Source: Bernardetiaceae bacterium (GTDB taxonomy: Bacteria > Bacteroidota > Bacteroidia > Cytophagales > Thermoflexibacteraceae). From it: DNA of 64,000 bases. The position numbers and the translations under genes were made by a program. Position 1 is the first letter of the stretch. The number at the start of each line of letters is the position of its first letter. Under the pieces are notes generated by a model, which worked only from the letters and a program-made list of their open reading frames with translations, had not been told where the DNA came from and ran no database searches. Where the stretch lies: NCBI GenBank assembly GCA_025057115.1, contig JANWWZ010000002.1, forward strand, positions 186,001 through 250,000, written 5' to 3'. This document shows positions 55,281 to 64,000 of this stretch, one piece after another.

Positions 55281-56432
55281 TTACTCGTGGGTAAAGGCTG
55301 GCGCATATTTTTTCATCACAAGGCTAAATTTTTCTAGGAAATAGTCTAATTCTCGTTTTCCGATGTTTAAAGCGGGCAGCAAGCGCATGGTGTATTTGTC
55401 AGAGGAGGAGCCAGTAAAAATGCCATGTTGGTAAAGGAGTTCGTCTCGTACAGCAGCACAGGGAATTTCTAAAACTACTCCTATCATAAGCCCTCTGCCG
55501 CGCACAGTTTTTACTCCCGGTATTTGGCTAAGGGCTGTCTTAAGATACTGACCCATTGCAGCGGCATGCTCAATTAAATTTTCTGACTCTATGACCTCCA
55601 AAACAGCCAAGGCAGCAGCACAAGCTAAATGATTCCCCCCGAAAGTAGTACCTAGCATGCCATGGACAGGTTGAAACTTGGGATGAATCAACACTCCTGC
55701 CACAGGAAAGCCGTTGCCCATGCCTTTGGCAATAGAAATTAAGTCAGGTTCAACGCCGCTGAATTGATGAGAAAAAAATTTGCCAGAACGCCCATAGCCA
55801 CACTGTACGCTATCGGAAATTAAAACAACATTGTGTAGGTTGCACAAGTGGCGAGCAGTTTGCCAGAATACATCACTTGCCACGTGTACACCGCCTACGC
55901 CTTGAATGCCCTCAATAATAACGGCACAAGTTTGGTCATCGATGGCAGCTTCCAAAGCAGCAACGTCGTTATGCGGAACAAATACTACGTGGTGTTTAAA
56001 GTTAATAGGGGCAGCAATAGCAGGATTATCCGTAATAGCTACCGCTCCTGAAGTGCGTCCATGAAACGAACCCTTTAGCGCTACTACTTTAGAACGTTGG
56101 TTGTAAAAAGAAGCTATTTTGAGGGCATTTTCATTCGCCTCTGCCCCAGAATTGCACATAAAAAGAGCAAATGCCTCATGACCGCACATTTGACCTAGCT
56201 TATGGGCAAATGCCTCTTGTACGGGGTTGATAACCGAGTTAGAGTAGAAGGCAATTTTGCTAAGCTGTTCAGTAATCCGCTGTACGTAGTGAGGATGCGA
56301 ATGACCAATAGAAATGACTGCATGCCCCCCGTATAAGTCCAAATATTGCCTGCCTGAGTCATCCCACAAGTACGAACCCCTTGCTCGCACTGGCGCAATG
56401 GGATAAAGTGGATACACGTCAAAAAGATGCAT
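55281..56432 (-). CDS. argD: Acetylornithine/succinylornithine-type aminotransferase
   Basis: 383-residue class III PLP aminotransferase. GGHAVISIGHSHPHYVQ, FMCNSGAEANENALKIA (phosphate-binding), SFHGRTSGAVAIT, the PLP Asp in LISDSVQCGYGRSGKFF and the Schiff-base Lys in ISIAKGMGNGFPVAGV are visible, with TTFGGNHLACAAALAVLE. In Bacteroidota this enzyme serves arginine synthesis, often with N-succinyl intermediates; other arg genes are not in the window. The usual acidic residue after the PLP Asp (DE.Q) is Ser here. Confidence 0.85.
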   Translation of the reverse strand: MHLFDVYPLYPIAPVRARGSYLWDDSGRQYLDLYGGHAVISIGHSHPHYVQRITEQLSKIAFYSNSVINPVQEAFAHKLGQMCGHEAFALFMCNSGAEANENALKIASFYNQRSKVVALKGSFHGRTSGAVAITDNPAIAAPINFKHHVVFVPHNDVAALEAAIDDQTCAVIIEGIQGVGGVHVASDVFWQTARHLCNLHNVVLISDSVQCGYGRSGKFFSHQFSGVEPDLISIAKGMGNGFPVAGVLIHPKFQPVHGMLGTTFGGNHLACAAALAVLEVIESENLIEHAAAMGQYLKTALSQIPGVKTVRGRGLMIGVVLEIPCAAVRDELLYQHGIFTGSSSDKYTMRLLPALNIGKRELDYFLEKFSLVMKKYAPAFTHE

Positions 56433-56834
56433 AATCTAATTTCAAATTACCTTGATAGCCGAAAAAGGAACTATCCGTCCCTTTTTTCCTTTTCTATGAC
56501 CAAAGACAAATTAATACAAATTCCCACTCAATAGCGCAGCTTGCCCAACAATTTTTACCAACGCGCCACATCAATTTACTATCAGCCACGTGGACCGTTT
56601 CAACACCGCGCCAAAGAATAGAACTAGTGCTCCTACCGCAGTGGCAGCAGTAACGGCTCAGATATGATTGAAACTGACGGAAAATGAATGGTTCAAACTC
56701 AATCGCATAAGGGTTAACCGATACTCCCTGTTGGCGCTTTGTCCCACCAACAGGGGAGTTGTGCAAGACTTTGCTAAAAACTACTTGGAATTTTTTGAAA
56801 ACTCTTGTGATGAAAGTTCATCAGCGGCTTAGCT
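56433..56834. other. Intergenic stretch without a convincing gene
   Basis: 402 bases between two minus-strand genes. A 90-codon minus-strand frame (56494-56766) contains a CCHCGRS motif, but it has no recognised family and no start signal. I see no tRNA, hairpin terminator or promoter with confidence. Confidence 0.4.
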
Positions 56835-57893
56835 TTAGCGGAATAAAAATCCATTAGGCGCCCTTCCAGTGGCAAGAGTACCGATGCGCGTTCCATCGGG
56901 TCGCAGCCGAATTACTGTGCCATTGCCTTGAAATCCGTTGTGATCTGCCAGCCAAATGCTGCCGTCCTGTGGATCGCAACCGATGCCGTATAGATTATTT
57001 TGCGTAAAAATGGGACTGATAGGCAAACTGCTTGCTGTAATGGGAAGTTCGTAAACGCTTTGCGGCGCAGCAAAACCTCCCACGAGAAAGTACAATCGAG
57101 TTCGGTCGGCGTTCATAGTTGCTTTTCCATTGGGACGCACTGGCGATGCGGCAGCAATAGTAGTTTCTACTTGGTTAGTGTTGGGATTGATGCGGGCAAA
57201 TCCACCGCTGCAGACCGCCCAAAGCCGATTGTTGGCATCTACCAATAATCTCTGGGGAGCTTGAGGCACTTCTATGCTGGCTTCTGTCTGAAGAGTTTCA
57301 GGATTGATAACCAATATATTACGCGCTCCTGCCAGTGCTACGAATATCTTGTTACTGGCTGCTAGGATGCCTTGAGGAAAAGCGGGTAAGCGCAAACTAT
57401 TGATTATCTGATGATTTTGCAGGTCAATTACTGCTAGTGAGGGATTGTCGCGCAAGAAAGTAGGGCTAAACGGACCCCAGCAAGTAATAAACCCGCGATT
57501 GCCTATCGCTGCAAAGTCTTGAGGATTAATAAGGCGATTGGGATCGCTAATTGTAGCTATTGACTTCATCGAACTGGCTTCTACTACCTCTACTTTGTCT
57601 GCACGATTGGTGATAATATAGAGGCGATTGTTGTACAACCTCACCGATTGAATAATAGCTGCCAAAGGGCGCTGGTTTTCCGCTTGAAAAATTTGGTGGC
57701 TTACCTGTTGCGTAGAGCGGTTCCAAAATGAAAGCTCCCCATCTGAGTCGCTAAAATTGCCTTCATTAATGATAATTACCCCCCTATCGTATTTGCCCGC
57801 TGGGGTAGTTTCCTTTTTAGCGGAGCAGGCAGTAAGGGCTGCCCATACCAAAAGCAGCCAGCAATTTCGAGTCAGTGATCGCGTTCTTTTCAT
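56835..57893 (-). CDS. YncE-like beta-propeller lipoprotein, BtuG-like candidate
   Basis: 352 residues, lipoprotein signal with lipobox LTAC (MKRTRSLTRNCWLLLVWAALTAC). Beta-propeller repeats: IIINEGNFSDSDGELSFWNR, VRLYNNRLYIITNRADKVEVVEA, IGNRGFITCWG, LAASNKIFVALAGARNILVINPETLQTEASIEVP and GIGCDPQDGSIWLADHNGFQGNG. This is the YncE/DUF5074 type. It is the last gene of the operon behind the cobalamin riboswitch. In Bacteroides the same type of surface propeller (BtuG) binds vitamin B12 tightly and sits on BtuB. A cobalamin-capturing role is therefore inferred, not shown. Confidence 0.75.
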   Translation of the reverse strand: MKRTRSLTRNCWLLLVWAALTACSAKKETTPAGKYDRGVIIINEGNFSDSDGELSFWNRSTQQVSHQIFQAENQRPLAAIIQSVRLYNNRLYIITNRADKVEVVEASSMKSIATISDPNRLINPQDFAAIGNRGFITCWGPFSPTFLRDNPSLAVIDLQNHQIINSLRLPAFPQGILAASNKIFVALAGARNILVINPETLQTEASIEVPQAPQRLLVDANNRLWAVCSGGFARINPNTNQVETTIAAASPVRPNGKATMNADRTRLYFLVGGFAAPQSVYELPITASSLPISPIFTQNNLYGIGCDPQDGSIWLADHNGFQGNGTVIRLRPDGTRIGTLATGRAPNGFLFR

Positions 57894-57905
57894 TGATTCA
57901 AAATT

Positions 57906-58301
57906 TTATATAATGGGAATGGGTCTTCGGTTGTCATCGATAGCTACTAAGGTGAACTGTCCAGTGATAGCGCGCTGCCGTTGATGACTGTACATCTGCT
58001 CAACAAACACTTCCACAGTTACTTTTACACTTGTGCGACCCACGTGGGCAATTCGCGCTACCAGTTCTATGATAGTACCTGCAGGAATAGGTTGTTTGAA
58101 ATCAATTCTATCGCTGGAAACGGTAACTACCTTCTTACGTGCAAACCGCGTGGCAGCGATAAAAGCCACCTCGTCCATCAGAGCCATGGCAAGACCGCCG
58201 AAAAGGGTATCATAATGATTAGTAGTATTGGGAAATACTGCTTTGAAAAGGCGCGTTTCAGCTGCTGCCATTTGCTGTTGAAGTGATTCCATTTCGCTCA
58301 T
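57906..58301 (-). CDS. Acyl-CoA thioesterase (hotdog fold, YciA-like)
   Basis: 131 residues. FKAVFPNTTNHYDTLFGGLAMALMDEVAFIAATRFAR is the hotdog thioesterase signature, followed by VTVSSDRIDFKQPIPAGTIIELVARI and VGRTSVKVTVEVFVE. Start ATG 58301 overlaps the preceding TGA as ATGA, so it is coupled to the DUF5522 gene; the longer frame to 58355 runs into that gene. Hydrolyses acyl-CoA thioesters; its place in a cobalamin operon is unexplained. Confidence 0.85.
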   Translation of the reverse strand: MSEMESLQQQMAAAETRLFKAVFPNTTNHYDTLFGGLAMALMDEVAFIAATRFARKKVVTVSSDRIDFKQPIPAGTIIELVARIAHVGRTSVKVTVEVFVEQMYSHQRQRAITGQFTLVAIDDNRRPIPII

Positions 58302-58648
58302 AAGGCACTTTTTTTGAAACCGTAAATGCAATGACGGCAACCACTTCGACAGCAATACCCACGCTGAAAATGATAAAGCTCAGTGAACACCCAGCGACCA
58401 TTTTCTAAGTAGTAATGTATCCCTTCCAAGAGCACAGCTCCTACAGCAGCATTAGGTACATTCTCTGCTTGTTGGCTTAGCTTTTCCAGATGCATCAAGC
58501 AATTTTGACACAGGCAACTTTTCCAAAAAGCCCTTTGTAAGCGTTGATAAGCACTGTGAGAAAGTTTTTTACAGCGGCACGCAACAAGATTGCTCTCACA
58601 AGGAGCCGAATACATTCCGCAGCGGGGACAATGCAAAGACGAATTCAT
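58298..58648 (-). CDS. CWC/DUF5522 two-domain cysteine-rich protein
   Basis: 116 residues. N-terminal cysteine-rich CWC module (CPRCGMYSAPCESNLVACRCKKL, CLCQNCLMHL) and C-terminal DUF5522-like segment (EGIHYYLENGRWVFTELYHFQRGYCCRSGCRHCIYGF). In relatives these can be separate short genes. Probable metal binder of unknown function. Begins 1 base after the TonB-receptor stop; ends overlapping the thioesterase start by 4 bases. Confidence 0.85.
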   Translation of the reverse strand: MNSSLHCPRCGMYSAPCESNLVACRCKKLSHSAYQRLQRAFWKSCLCQNCLMHLEKLSQQAENVPNAAVGAVLLEGIHYYLENGRWVFTELYHFQRGYCCRSGCRHCIYGFKKSAL

Positions 58649-58649
58649 T

Positions 58650-60572
58650 TCACCAATTATTAAAGTTAGTTTGAACCATAATGCTTGCTTGGAAGTGCCT
58701 GCCTGGCATAGCGCGCAGTTGAAAGTTTTGATAAGAGGTATTAAAGAGATTATTGAGGCGGAACAGGGCTTGCAAGCGCCATCTTTTTAACTGCCAATCT
58801 TTGGAAATCAGCAAGTTAGTAATGGTAAAAGGCTCTAGCCACGTTTCATTGTCGGCAGTGGGATAGCGCAGACCTGTATAATTTACATCCATTTGCACTA
58901 ACCATTGGCGCCAAAAAACGCAGGCAGCAGCAAAAGCGCGATGCAAAGGCGTGTACGGCAATTGCTTCCCAGCAGAGCGGTCATTGCTACTGAGCGGATA
59001 GAGATTAAGCGACTGATTAAAAGCATAATGAGCTTCCGCTCTCCAAAATCCCTTAGTGATAAAGCGCTGATAGGAAACATGTGCCTCTGCTCCCGTTACG
59101 CGCACTTGGCGGGCATTCTCTGGCGACCAAAAACTACCTTGAGGCAGCCACAAAATCCAATCTCGCACCCAAAGGCGGAAAAGGGTGATTGTCCCTTGCA
59201 GGGAACTGAGCTTTGCATTTCCCTTCCATGTGAAGGTAGTTTCGGCGTTGTAGCTGTGTTCAGGTCGCAGATTGGGTTTGCCACCAGGTTGCCAGAATCG
59301 ATCGTTTAAGGTAGGAACGCGGTAGCCCTTGGAAATTTGTACTTTCCAAGTAAGACTATGTTTTTCACCTAAACAGTCTTGCCATTGGATTCCCAAAGCA
59401 GGCGCTACAGGAGCACTAAATCCTGGCACGATGGTTTGCCTAATAGTAGCTGAAAAAAGCCACGATTGTTTGGCACAAAATCGAGCAAGTGCAAACCAAT
59501 CCGCTCTTTGTTCGTGGACCTCTTTTCCGTAGGCATTTACCTTCGCTGCTGCATGTTGTAATTGGCTGCCTATCTCGGTTGTAAAATTTGGACTCCAGTC
59601 CCACTGATGGCGCATTTGTCCTAAATAGCGCTTCATCGTGGAACGGCTGGCGTTAAAAACAATTTCATCAAAAACCCAAGCAGATTTAAGGCGAAGTATG
59701 CCCTTTCTTCCCGATAGTTGCTCATAGTCCGCCACTAGGCGAAAATTTTCGTCTTGCTGCTGGTCGCGTACTTCTTGGGCTGCCATTGTGGGCTGCACTT
59801 GCCGCCAGTGATGATGATACCATGCCTTCAAAGAAAATTGTCGCTTGTTATCAGGCTGCCAGTAGCATTGCGGCATCACTCCCCAGTAGTGCGTAGCTGC
59901 ATTTTGCTGCCGCTCTATAGGAGCTCCTGCCTTGGCAATGTTGCGAAAAGGAAAATCATTCTGATGATATAGCTGATAAAAATTAGCTTGGGCTTGCCAG
60001 GTTGAGTGGCTTGCTGTTGCCTGCAAATGCGTAAAATATCTGCTGAAACTGCCTATTTCTTGCTGCAAACTCACTTGCCGCCCTTGTTTCAAGCCTAGTT
60101 GCTGAGTAATGTGCACCGTTCCACCGATGGCATCGCTTCCATAAAGGGCAGATTGGCTACCAGGCTGGATAATAATATTGTTGCCAGCGAAAATAGGCAC
60201 AGTGCTGTAGTCTATTTGTCCCAGCGTAGGCAAGTTTAAGTTAATGCCATTCCAAAATAATGCTGTTTGGGAAGGACCTGTTCCGCGCATAGAAATAGAT
60301 GCCAGCATGCCAGCACCGTATTGACGCATGTAAAGGGTGGATTGACGCATGAGCAGCTCTCCTAAGGAAGAACCAGATAAACGCGAGACGATCAGGCTAT
60401 CGAGCTGGCAAGTAGTACTTCCTACTGCAAAACGACTTTCGCCGATGCCGCGCACAAGAACTTGCCGCAGCACGCGCACTGAATCCGTTGCTTGACTTTT
60501 TGCCTCAGAGGAAAGACAGACAAAAAGACCTACTACCGCTCTTAAAGCGACTTTGTTTTGAAAACAATACAT
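58650..60572 (-). CDS. TonB-dependent receptor, BtuB-like (cobalamin candidate)
   Basis: 640-residue outer-membrane transporter with N-terminal signal (MYCFQNKVALRAVVGLFVCLSSEAKSQ), plug domain (VLVRGIGESRF, SLGELLMRQSTLYMRQYG, SISMRGTGPSQTALFWNGINLNLPTLGQIDYS, SALYGSDAIGGTVHI) and beta barrel ending LRAMPGRHFQASIMVQTNF. No carboxypeptidase-like SusC domain, so this is the classic BtuB-like size and layout. A cobalamin riboswitch about 100 bases upstream implies B12 (or precursor) uptake with TonB-ExbBD energy. Confidence 0.88.
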   Translation of the reverse strand: MYCFQNKVALRAVVGLFVCLSSEAKSQATDSVRVLRQVLVRGIGESRFAVGSTTCQLDSLIVSRLSGSSLGELLMRQSTLYMRQYGAGMLASISMRGTGPSQTALFWNGINLNLPTLGQIDYSTVPIFAGNNIIIQPGSQSALYGSDAIGGTVHITQQLGLKQGRQVSLQQEIGSFSRYFTHLQATASHSTWQAQANFYQLYHQNDFPFRNIAKAGAPIERQQNAATHYWGVMPQCYWQPDNKRQFSLKAWYHHHWRQVQPTMAAQEVRDQQQDENFRLVADYEQLSGRKGILRLKSAWVFDEIVFNASRSTMKRYLGQMRHQWDWSPNFTTEIGSQLQHAAAKVNAYGKEVHEQRADWFALARFCAKQSWLFSATIRQTIVPGFSAPVAPALGIQWQDCLGEKHSLTWKVQISKGYRVPTLNDRFWQPGGKPNLRPEHSYNAETTFTWKGNAKLSSLQGTITLFRLWVRDWILWLPQGSFWSPENARQVRVTGAEAHVSYQRFITKGFWRAEAHYAFNQSLNLYPLSSNDRSAGKQLPYTPLHRAFAAACVFWRQWLVQMDVNYTGLRYPTADNETWLEPFTITNLLISKDWQLKRWRLQALFRLNNLFNTSYQNFQLRAMPGRHFQASIMVQTNFNNW

Positions 60573-60671
60573 ACTACGGGGCTAATACAGCCTCTCCTAA
60601 ACAAATAAACCGCCTTGCGGAAGTTGACTGAGATCTCCTTGGCTTTTACACCCGAAAGCCTCGGCGAGTGC

Positions 60672-60855
60672 GATGCAGGCAGGTCTCCTGGCTTGCTCAC
60701 TGCTAACAGCCTTCCCAAAACGCGAACGTTTCAGTGGCAGGGGATTGGTTAGCAGCTTGGTTATGAGCTTACAGTTGCGGGGACAGCTCCGGACTTGCAC
60801 CGGTATTCCCTTTTAAGCCTTGCCACGCGGCTGCGCAGCAACGCACCTAGCATCT
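60672..60855 (-). ncRNA. Cobalamin (B12) riboswitch
   Basis: Minus-strand leader with the conserved blocks in order: GGTGCAAGTCCGGAGCTG (60784-60801), CCCCGCAACTGTAAGC (60767-60782), the B12 box GCCACTG (60732-60738) and GCCAGGAGACCTGCCTGC (60675-60692). Spacing is normal. It lies 100 bases before the TonB receptor, whose expression it should repress when adenosylcobalamin is present. A small hairpin with T-rich follow-on at 60593-60625 may be the expression platform. Confidence 0.93.
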
Positions 60856-60946
60856 CGGCAAAGATAGCCCTTTTTCACAGCTTTGCAAGCAAACGGTAAA
60901 ACAAAAACTTTGCATTTTTTGCATACTAATTTGCTTCACATTTTGT

Positions 60947-60954
60947 TACATTTG
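60947..60954 (+). promoter_or_regulatory. -7 element of clpX
   Basis: TACATTTG fits TAnnTTTG, 31 bases before the clpX ATG; a TTTG lies 25 bases upstream, wider than the usual 19-21. Confidence 0.35.
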
Positions 60955-60985
60955 ATGAACTTCAAAGCGTTTAAACTACCTTACG

Positions 60986-62233
60986 ATGGCAACCAATATC
61001 ACCTGTTCATTCTGTGGAGCGGGAAAAAATCAAGTGTCGTTGATGATTTCTGGCATCGATGCCCACATTTGTGACAACTGCATCGTGCAAGCTTATGATT
61101 TATGGCAGCAAGAAATGCAGCCGCGCAAAAAAAGTCGCACCAGCTTGCACCTTGTAAAACCTGTGGAAATCAAACGCCATCTAGACCAGTACATCATCGG
61201 ACAGGAAAAGGCCAAAAAAATCATCTCAGTGGCAGTGTATAACCACTATAAGCGTTTGCTACAAAAACACCGAGATGACGAGGTTACCATAGAAAAATCC
61301 AACGTACTAATTATTGGCGATACAGGAACAGGTAAAACTTTAATTGCCAGGACCCTAGCCAAACTGCTGCAAGTTCCCTTTGCCATTGCCGACGCCACTG
61401 CTATCACTGAAGCCGGTTACGTAGGAGAGGACGTAGAAACTATTCTTACGCGCCTGCTGCAAGCGGCTAATTATGATATAGAAGCAGCAGAGCGCGGCAT
61501 AGTCTATATCGACGAAATTGACAAAATTGCTCGCAAAGGTGACAACCCCTCCATCACACGCGACGTGAGTGGGGAAGGTGTTCAACAGGCGTTGTTGAAA
61601 ATTCTAGAAGGCACCATAGTGAACGTACCCCCACAAGGAGGCAGAAAACACCCTGATGCGAAAATGGTGCAAGTCAATACGGAAAACATTTTGTTTATAT
61701 GTGGGGGTGCATTTGAAGGCTTAGACAAAAAAATTGCCAGCCGATTGGACCAGCGCCCTATTGGCTTTGGTAGCCAGTCTCTAACGGCAAGAATACAGAA
61801 AGAAGAATACAACTTATTAGAGCATGTAACTGCTCAAGATCTGCGCAGTTTTGGCCTTATTCCCGAACTCATTGGCAGGCTGCCTGTTATTGCTACCATG
61901 CACCCTCTGGATAAAGTTGCTCTTCGCAGAATTCTTACCGAGCCTAAAAATGCCATCATCAAACAGTACAAAAAACTGTTTGAGATGGAGAAAATCAAGT
62001 TGCACTTTACAGAAGAAGCTCTTGATTGGATAGTAGAGAAAGCGGTGGCTCTTAAATTAGGTGCTCGCGGTTTGCGCTCCATCTGCGAAGCGGTAATGTT
62101 AGATGCTATGTACGAGCTTCCTTCAATGGCGGTGAAGGAGTTTGTCGTTGATGGAGAATATGTCCGTCGGCAAATGGAAAAATTTTTGGCACTACATCCC
62201 AATCATCCCCAAACACATTCGGAAGCAGCTTAA
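60986..62233 (+). CDS. clpX: ClpX ATPase subunit of ClpXP protease
   Basis: 415-residue AAA+ unfoldase. N-terminal zinc-binding domain with CSFC (residues 7-10) and [23 protein letters not shown]; Walker A GDTGTGKT; pore loop [11 protein letters not shown]; Walker B YIDEIDKI; the [27 protein letters not shown] block; [14 protein letters not shown]-terminal sensor [15 protein letters not shown]. Complete, normal length. clpP is not adjacent. Convergent with the FucP gene, overlapping by 4 bases. Confidence 0.97.
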   Translation: MATNITCSFCGAGKNQVSLMISGIDAHICDNCIVQAYDLWQQEMQPRKKSRTSLHLVKPVEIKRHLDQYIIGQEKAKKIISVAVYNHYKRLLQKHRDDEVTIEKSNVLIIGDTGTGKTLIARTLAKLLQVPFAIADATAITEAGYVGEDVETILTRLLQAANYDIEAAERGIVYIDEIDKIARKGDNPSITRDVSGEGVQQALLKILEGTIVNVPPQGGRKHPDAKMVQVNTENILFICGGAFEGLDKKIASRLDQRPIGFGSQSLTARIQKEEYNLLEHVTAQDLRSFGLIPELIGRLPVIATMHPLDKVALRRILTEPKNAIIKQYKKLFEMEKIKLHFTEEALDWIVEKAVALKLGARGLRSICEAVMLDAMYELPSMAVKEFVVDGEYVRRQMEKFLALHPNHPQTHSEAA

Positions 62234-63471
62234 GTGCGGCGCAAGTTCATCACTCCATACAGTGCCACCACTACAAAGCATCCCATAGGCACCAAGTAAG
62301 CCAGGTGAATGCTGTTGAGTTGATCGGAAACCCAGCCTTGCAGGGCTGTTAATACAGCCCCGCCTAAAATTGCCATAATTAAACCCGACCCCCCAATTTT
62401 TGTATCTTCTCCTAAATTTTCTAATGCAACGCCATAAATGGTAGGAAACATAAGCGACATGCAAGCAGAAATAAATACCAGCATCCAAACTGCTACCAAG
62501 CCATTGAGAAATACAACCCCTGCTGTAAGGGCAATGGCTATTAAAGCCATGTAAATGAGCAACCTAATTGGTTCTATAAACCGCATCAAGCCAGTGCATA
62601 CAAACCGACCTCCCATAAACGCAATCAGCGAATAGAGATAATAGGTAGCTGCTTCATCTTCGCTTACTTGGAGCTCTTTCATCACATAGCGAATAGTGAA
62701 AGACCATACGCCGATTTGAGCTCCTACATAAAAGAATTGTGCTATTACTCCTCCTACATAGCGCGGTCGCTTGATAAGTCTTGAAAAAGCCCCTGCTAAA
62801 TCCAAGCGATTGCCTCCATCAGAAGCAGCAGGCATAGGCGTTATGCCGATTGCTATCCATAAGAAGAGCAAAAAGAAGGCAACTCCTACATAAGGGGTCA
62901 TAACGGCGGCGAGCTCTTCTGCCTGTATAGCGGCTAATTTTTCGGCAGACATAGAAGCCCGCTCCGCTTCTGTGGCTTGGTGAAGGCGAGAAAGAATGAA
63001 AAGTTTGCTTAGCAGAATGCCAGTAATAGAGCCAATAGGATTAAAAGACTGTGCCAAGTTGAGCCTTCGCGTGCCCGTTTGAGGCGGTCCCATGGCAATG
63101 ATAAAGGGATTGGAAGCCGTTTCCAAGATCGAAAGCCCGCCAGCAAGAATAAATAAAGCAATTAGAAAATGGCTATACTGCTTTGTCAAGCTTGCTGGAT
63201 AAAACAACAGCGAACCAGCAATGAATAAACCGAGCCCTACCATTACGCCAAATTTGTAGGAAAATTTTTTGGTCAAAATGGCTGCTGGCAGCGCCAAACA
63301 AAAGTAAGAGCCATAGAAAGCAATTTGAATCCATGAAGTTTGAAAATCCGTCATGCTCATGATCTTCTTGAAAGCCGCCAACAAAGTGTCAGTCATATTG
63401 TTGGCAAGACCCCACATAAAAAATAAGCTGGTAATAAGAGCAAAAGGAACAATGGGCGTTTTCATTTTCAT
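62230..63471 (-). CDS. FucP-type MFS sugar transporter
   Basis: 413 residues, 12 hydrophobic helices, L-fucose/glucose/galactose:H+ symporter family. [22 protein letters not shown] is the family N-terminal hallmark; [41 protein letters not shown] and [22 protein letters not shown] follow. Start at ATG 63471 ([10 protein letters not shown]); the frame from 63492 starts at TTG. Sugar specificity cannot be read. Confidence 0.9.
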   Translation of the reverse strand: MKMKTPIVPFALITSLFFMWGLANNMTDTLLAAFKKIMSMTDFQTSWIQIAFYGSYFCLALPAAILTKKFSYKFGVMVGLGLFIAGSLLFYPASLTKQYSHFLIALFILAGGLSILETASNPFIIAMGPPQTGTRRLNLAQSFNPIGSITGILLSKLFILSRLHQATEAERASMSAEKLAAIQAEELAAVMTPYVGVAFFLLFLWIAIGITPMPAASDGGNRLDLAGAFSRLIKRPRYVGGVIAQFFYVGAQIGVWSFTIRYVMKELQVSEDEAATYYLYSLIAFMGGRFVCTGLMRFIEPIRLLIYMALIAIALTAGVVFLNGLVAVWMLVFISACMSLMFPTIYGVALENLGEDTKIGGSGLIMAILGGAVLTALQGWVSDQLNSIHLAYLVPMGCFVVVALYGVMNLRRT

Positions 63472-63625
63472 AGCCAAACTAAACACCAACAAATTTTACT
63501 ACATCAACAGCATAGAGCCATAAACTCCACAAGGATAATCAATATAGCCAGCAAAAAGCACAGGATTTACCTTTTTGTCGTTGAAGAGCCACAAATATCA
63601 AAAAAATTGCCAAGCAACGGAGGGG

Positions 63626-64000
63626 TTATATTTTCACTCCTATTACCAAAATATCGTCGAGTTGTGGATTATTGCCCATCCATTTTTCTAGATAATCGGC
63701 AAGGAGTTGTTTTTGAGTGGGGGCAGGGTATTGGTGAATGTCGTAGAGTAACTGCTTGAAGAGGCGTGCTGTTAATTTAGTGTTGTTTTCTCCGCCGAAT
63801 TGGTCTTTGTAACCATCAGTAAATAAATAAAAAGTAGTAGGCATCTCAAGAGAAATCCAGTAGCAGGTAAAGATGCGGTCTTTTTCGTGTTGCAGTCCAC
63901 CGATGGGTACATTATTGCCCTTGATTTCAAAGAGTTCTCCATTTTGCAGATAGACAATAGAGGTTCGCGCTCCGGCAAAGGCAAGGCTTTTGGCTCGTTC
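63626..64000 (-). CDS. SpoIIE/PP2C-type phosphatase domain (5' end beyond window)
   Basis: Only the C-terminal 124 codons are visible, continuing off the right edge. FAGARTSIVYLQNGELFEIKGNN, FYLFTDGYKDQFGGENNTK and NPQLDDILVIGVKI match SpoIIE phosphatase ends, with Asp residues at metal-binding positions. In Bacteroidota these are often fused to sensor, GAF or tetratricopeptide parts and act on anti-sigma-factor antagonists. The N-terminal part is unknown here. Confidence 0.85.
   Translation of the reverse strand, partial: ERAKSLAFAGARTSIVYLQNGELFEIKGNNVPIGGLQHEKDRIFTCYWISLEMPTTFYLFTDGYKDQFGGENNTKLTARLFKQLLYDIHQYPAPTQKQLLADYLEKWMGNNPQLDDILVIGVKI

Noticed and set aside
56680-56710. GGTTCAAACTC resembling a tRNA T-loop
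   Set aside because: No acceptor stem, D arm or anticodon arm can be paired around it.
56494-56766. 90-codon frame with CCHCGRS, possible zinc-ribbon protein
   Set aside because: No start context, family or neighbour support; similar stretches appear in decayed regions.

Overview
The window reads as chromosomal DNA of a free-living Bacteroidota bacterium, most likely a Cytophagia-type member. This is inferred from a SusC/SusD pair, many lipoproteins with a Bacteroidota-style lipobox, a ParA-ParB-DUF5683 run, a fused E1 alpha/beta dehydrogenase, DUF3109, DUF2461, DUF4954 and DUF5522 proteins, WG-repeat proteins, and promoters with the TTTG / TAnnTTTG pattern instead of the usual -35/-10. No rRNA, tRNA, CRISPR array, intact transposase or phage gene was found.

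Layout. 1-5.7 kb: a DEAD-box helicase cut by the left edge, a PQQ-type sugar dehydrogenase, a VanX-like dipeptidase and a GH63-like glucosidase. 5.8-8.7 kb: two head-to-head genes, a coiled-coil/J-domain protein and a kinase with 12 WG repeats. Each has lost its N-terminus at a shared junction near 6520 and each carries one in-frame stop. 8.7-19 kb: a Na+/solute symporter, a transglutaminase-like protein, parA-parB-DUF5683, a glycosyltransferase, an isolated nuoD, two thioredoxin-fold proteins and a phosphohexomutase. 19.0-21.4 kb: gene-poor debris (a WG-protein tail and other decayed coding pieces) ending in a cluster of palindromic repeats. 21.4-34.2 kb: DinB, gamma-glutamyltransferase, a GAF/coiled-coil membrane protein, an NAD-epimerase (HldD-like), an alpha/beta hydrolase, a second repeat cluster, rhodanese, a glycosyltransferase, a lipoprotein, alanine dehydrogenase, the fused E1 dehydrogenase and a third, degenerate repeat copy. 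34.2-49 kb: an S41 protease, a dienelactone-hydrolase-like protein, deoC, SusC/SusD, a second symporter, a secreted protein with eleven Ig-like repeats and katG. 49-56.4 kb: a DUF4954 beta-helix protein, a lipoprotein, an ECF sigma factor overlapping a membrane-anchored beta-barrel protein, DUF2461, DUF3109 and an ornithine-type aminotransferase. 56.8-60.9 kb: a four-gene operon behind a cobalamin riboswitch (TonB receptor, CWC/DUF5522, thioesterase, beta-propeller lipoprotein). 61-64 kb: clpX, a FucP-type sugar transporter and the 3' end of a SpoIIE-type phosphatase.

The most unusual material is (i) a dispersed element built from two 22-26 bp perfect hairpins that are inverted copies of each other. 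It occurs as 139-bp and 76-bp forms in three intergenic places, with paired stem changes that keep the palindrome and a duplicated gene tail bracketing one cluster. (ii) The next is the mutually truncated J-domain/WG-kinase pair and its decayed paralogue 11 kb away. (iii) The third is the cobalamin-riboswitch operon, whose last gene is a BtuG-like surface propeller candidate. All assignments come from reading the sequence and remembered family features; no database search was run.
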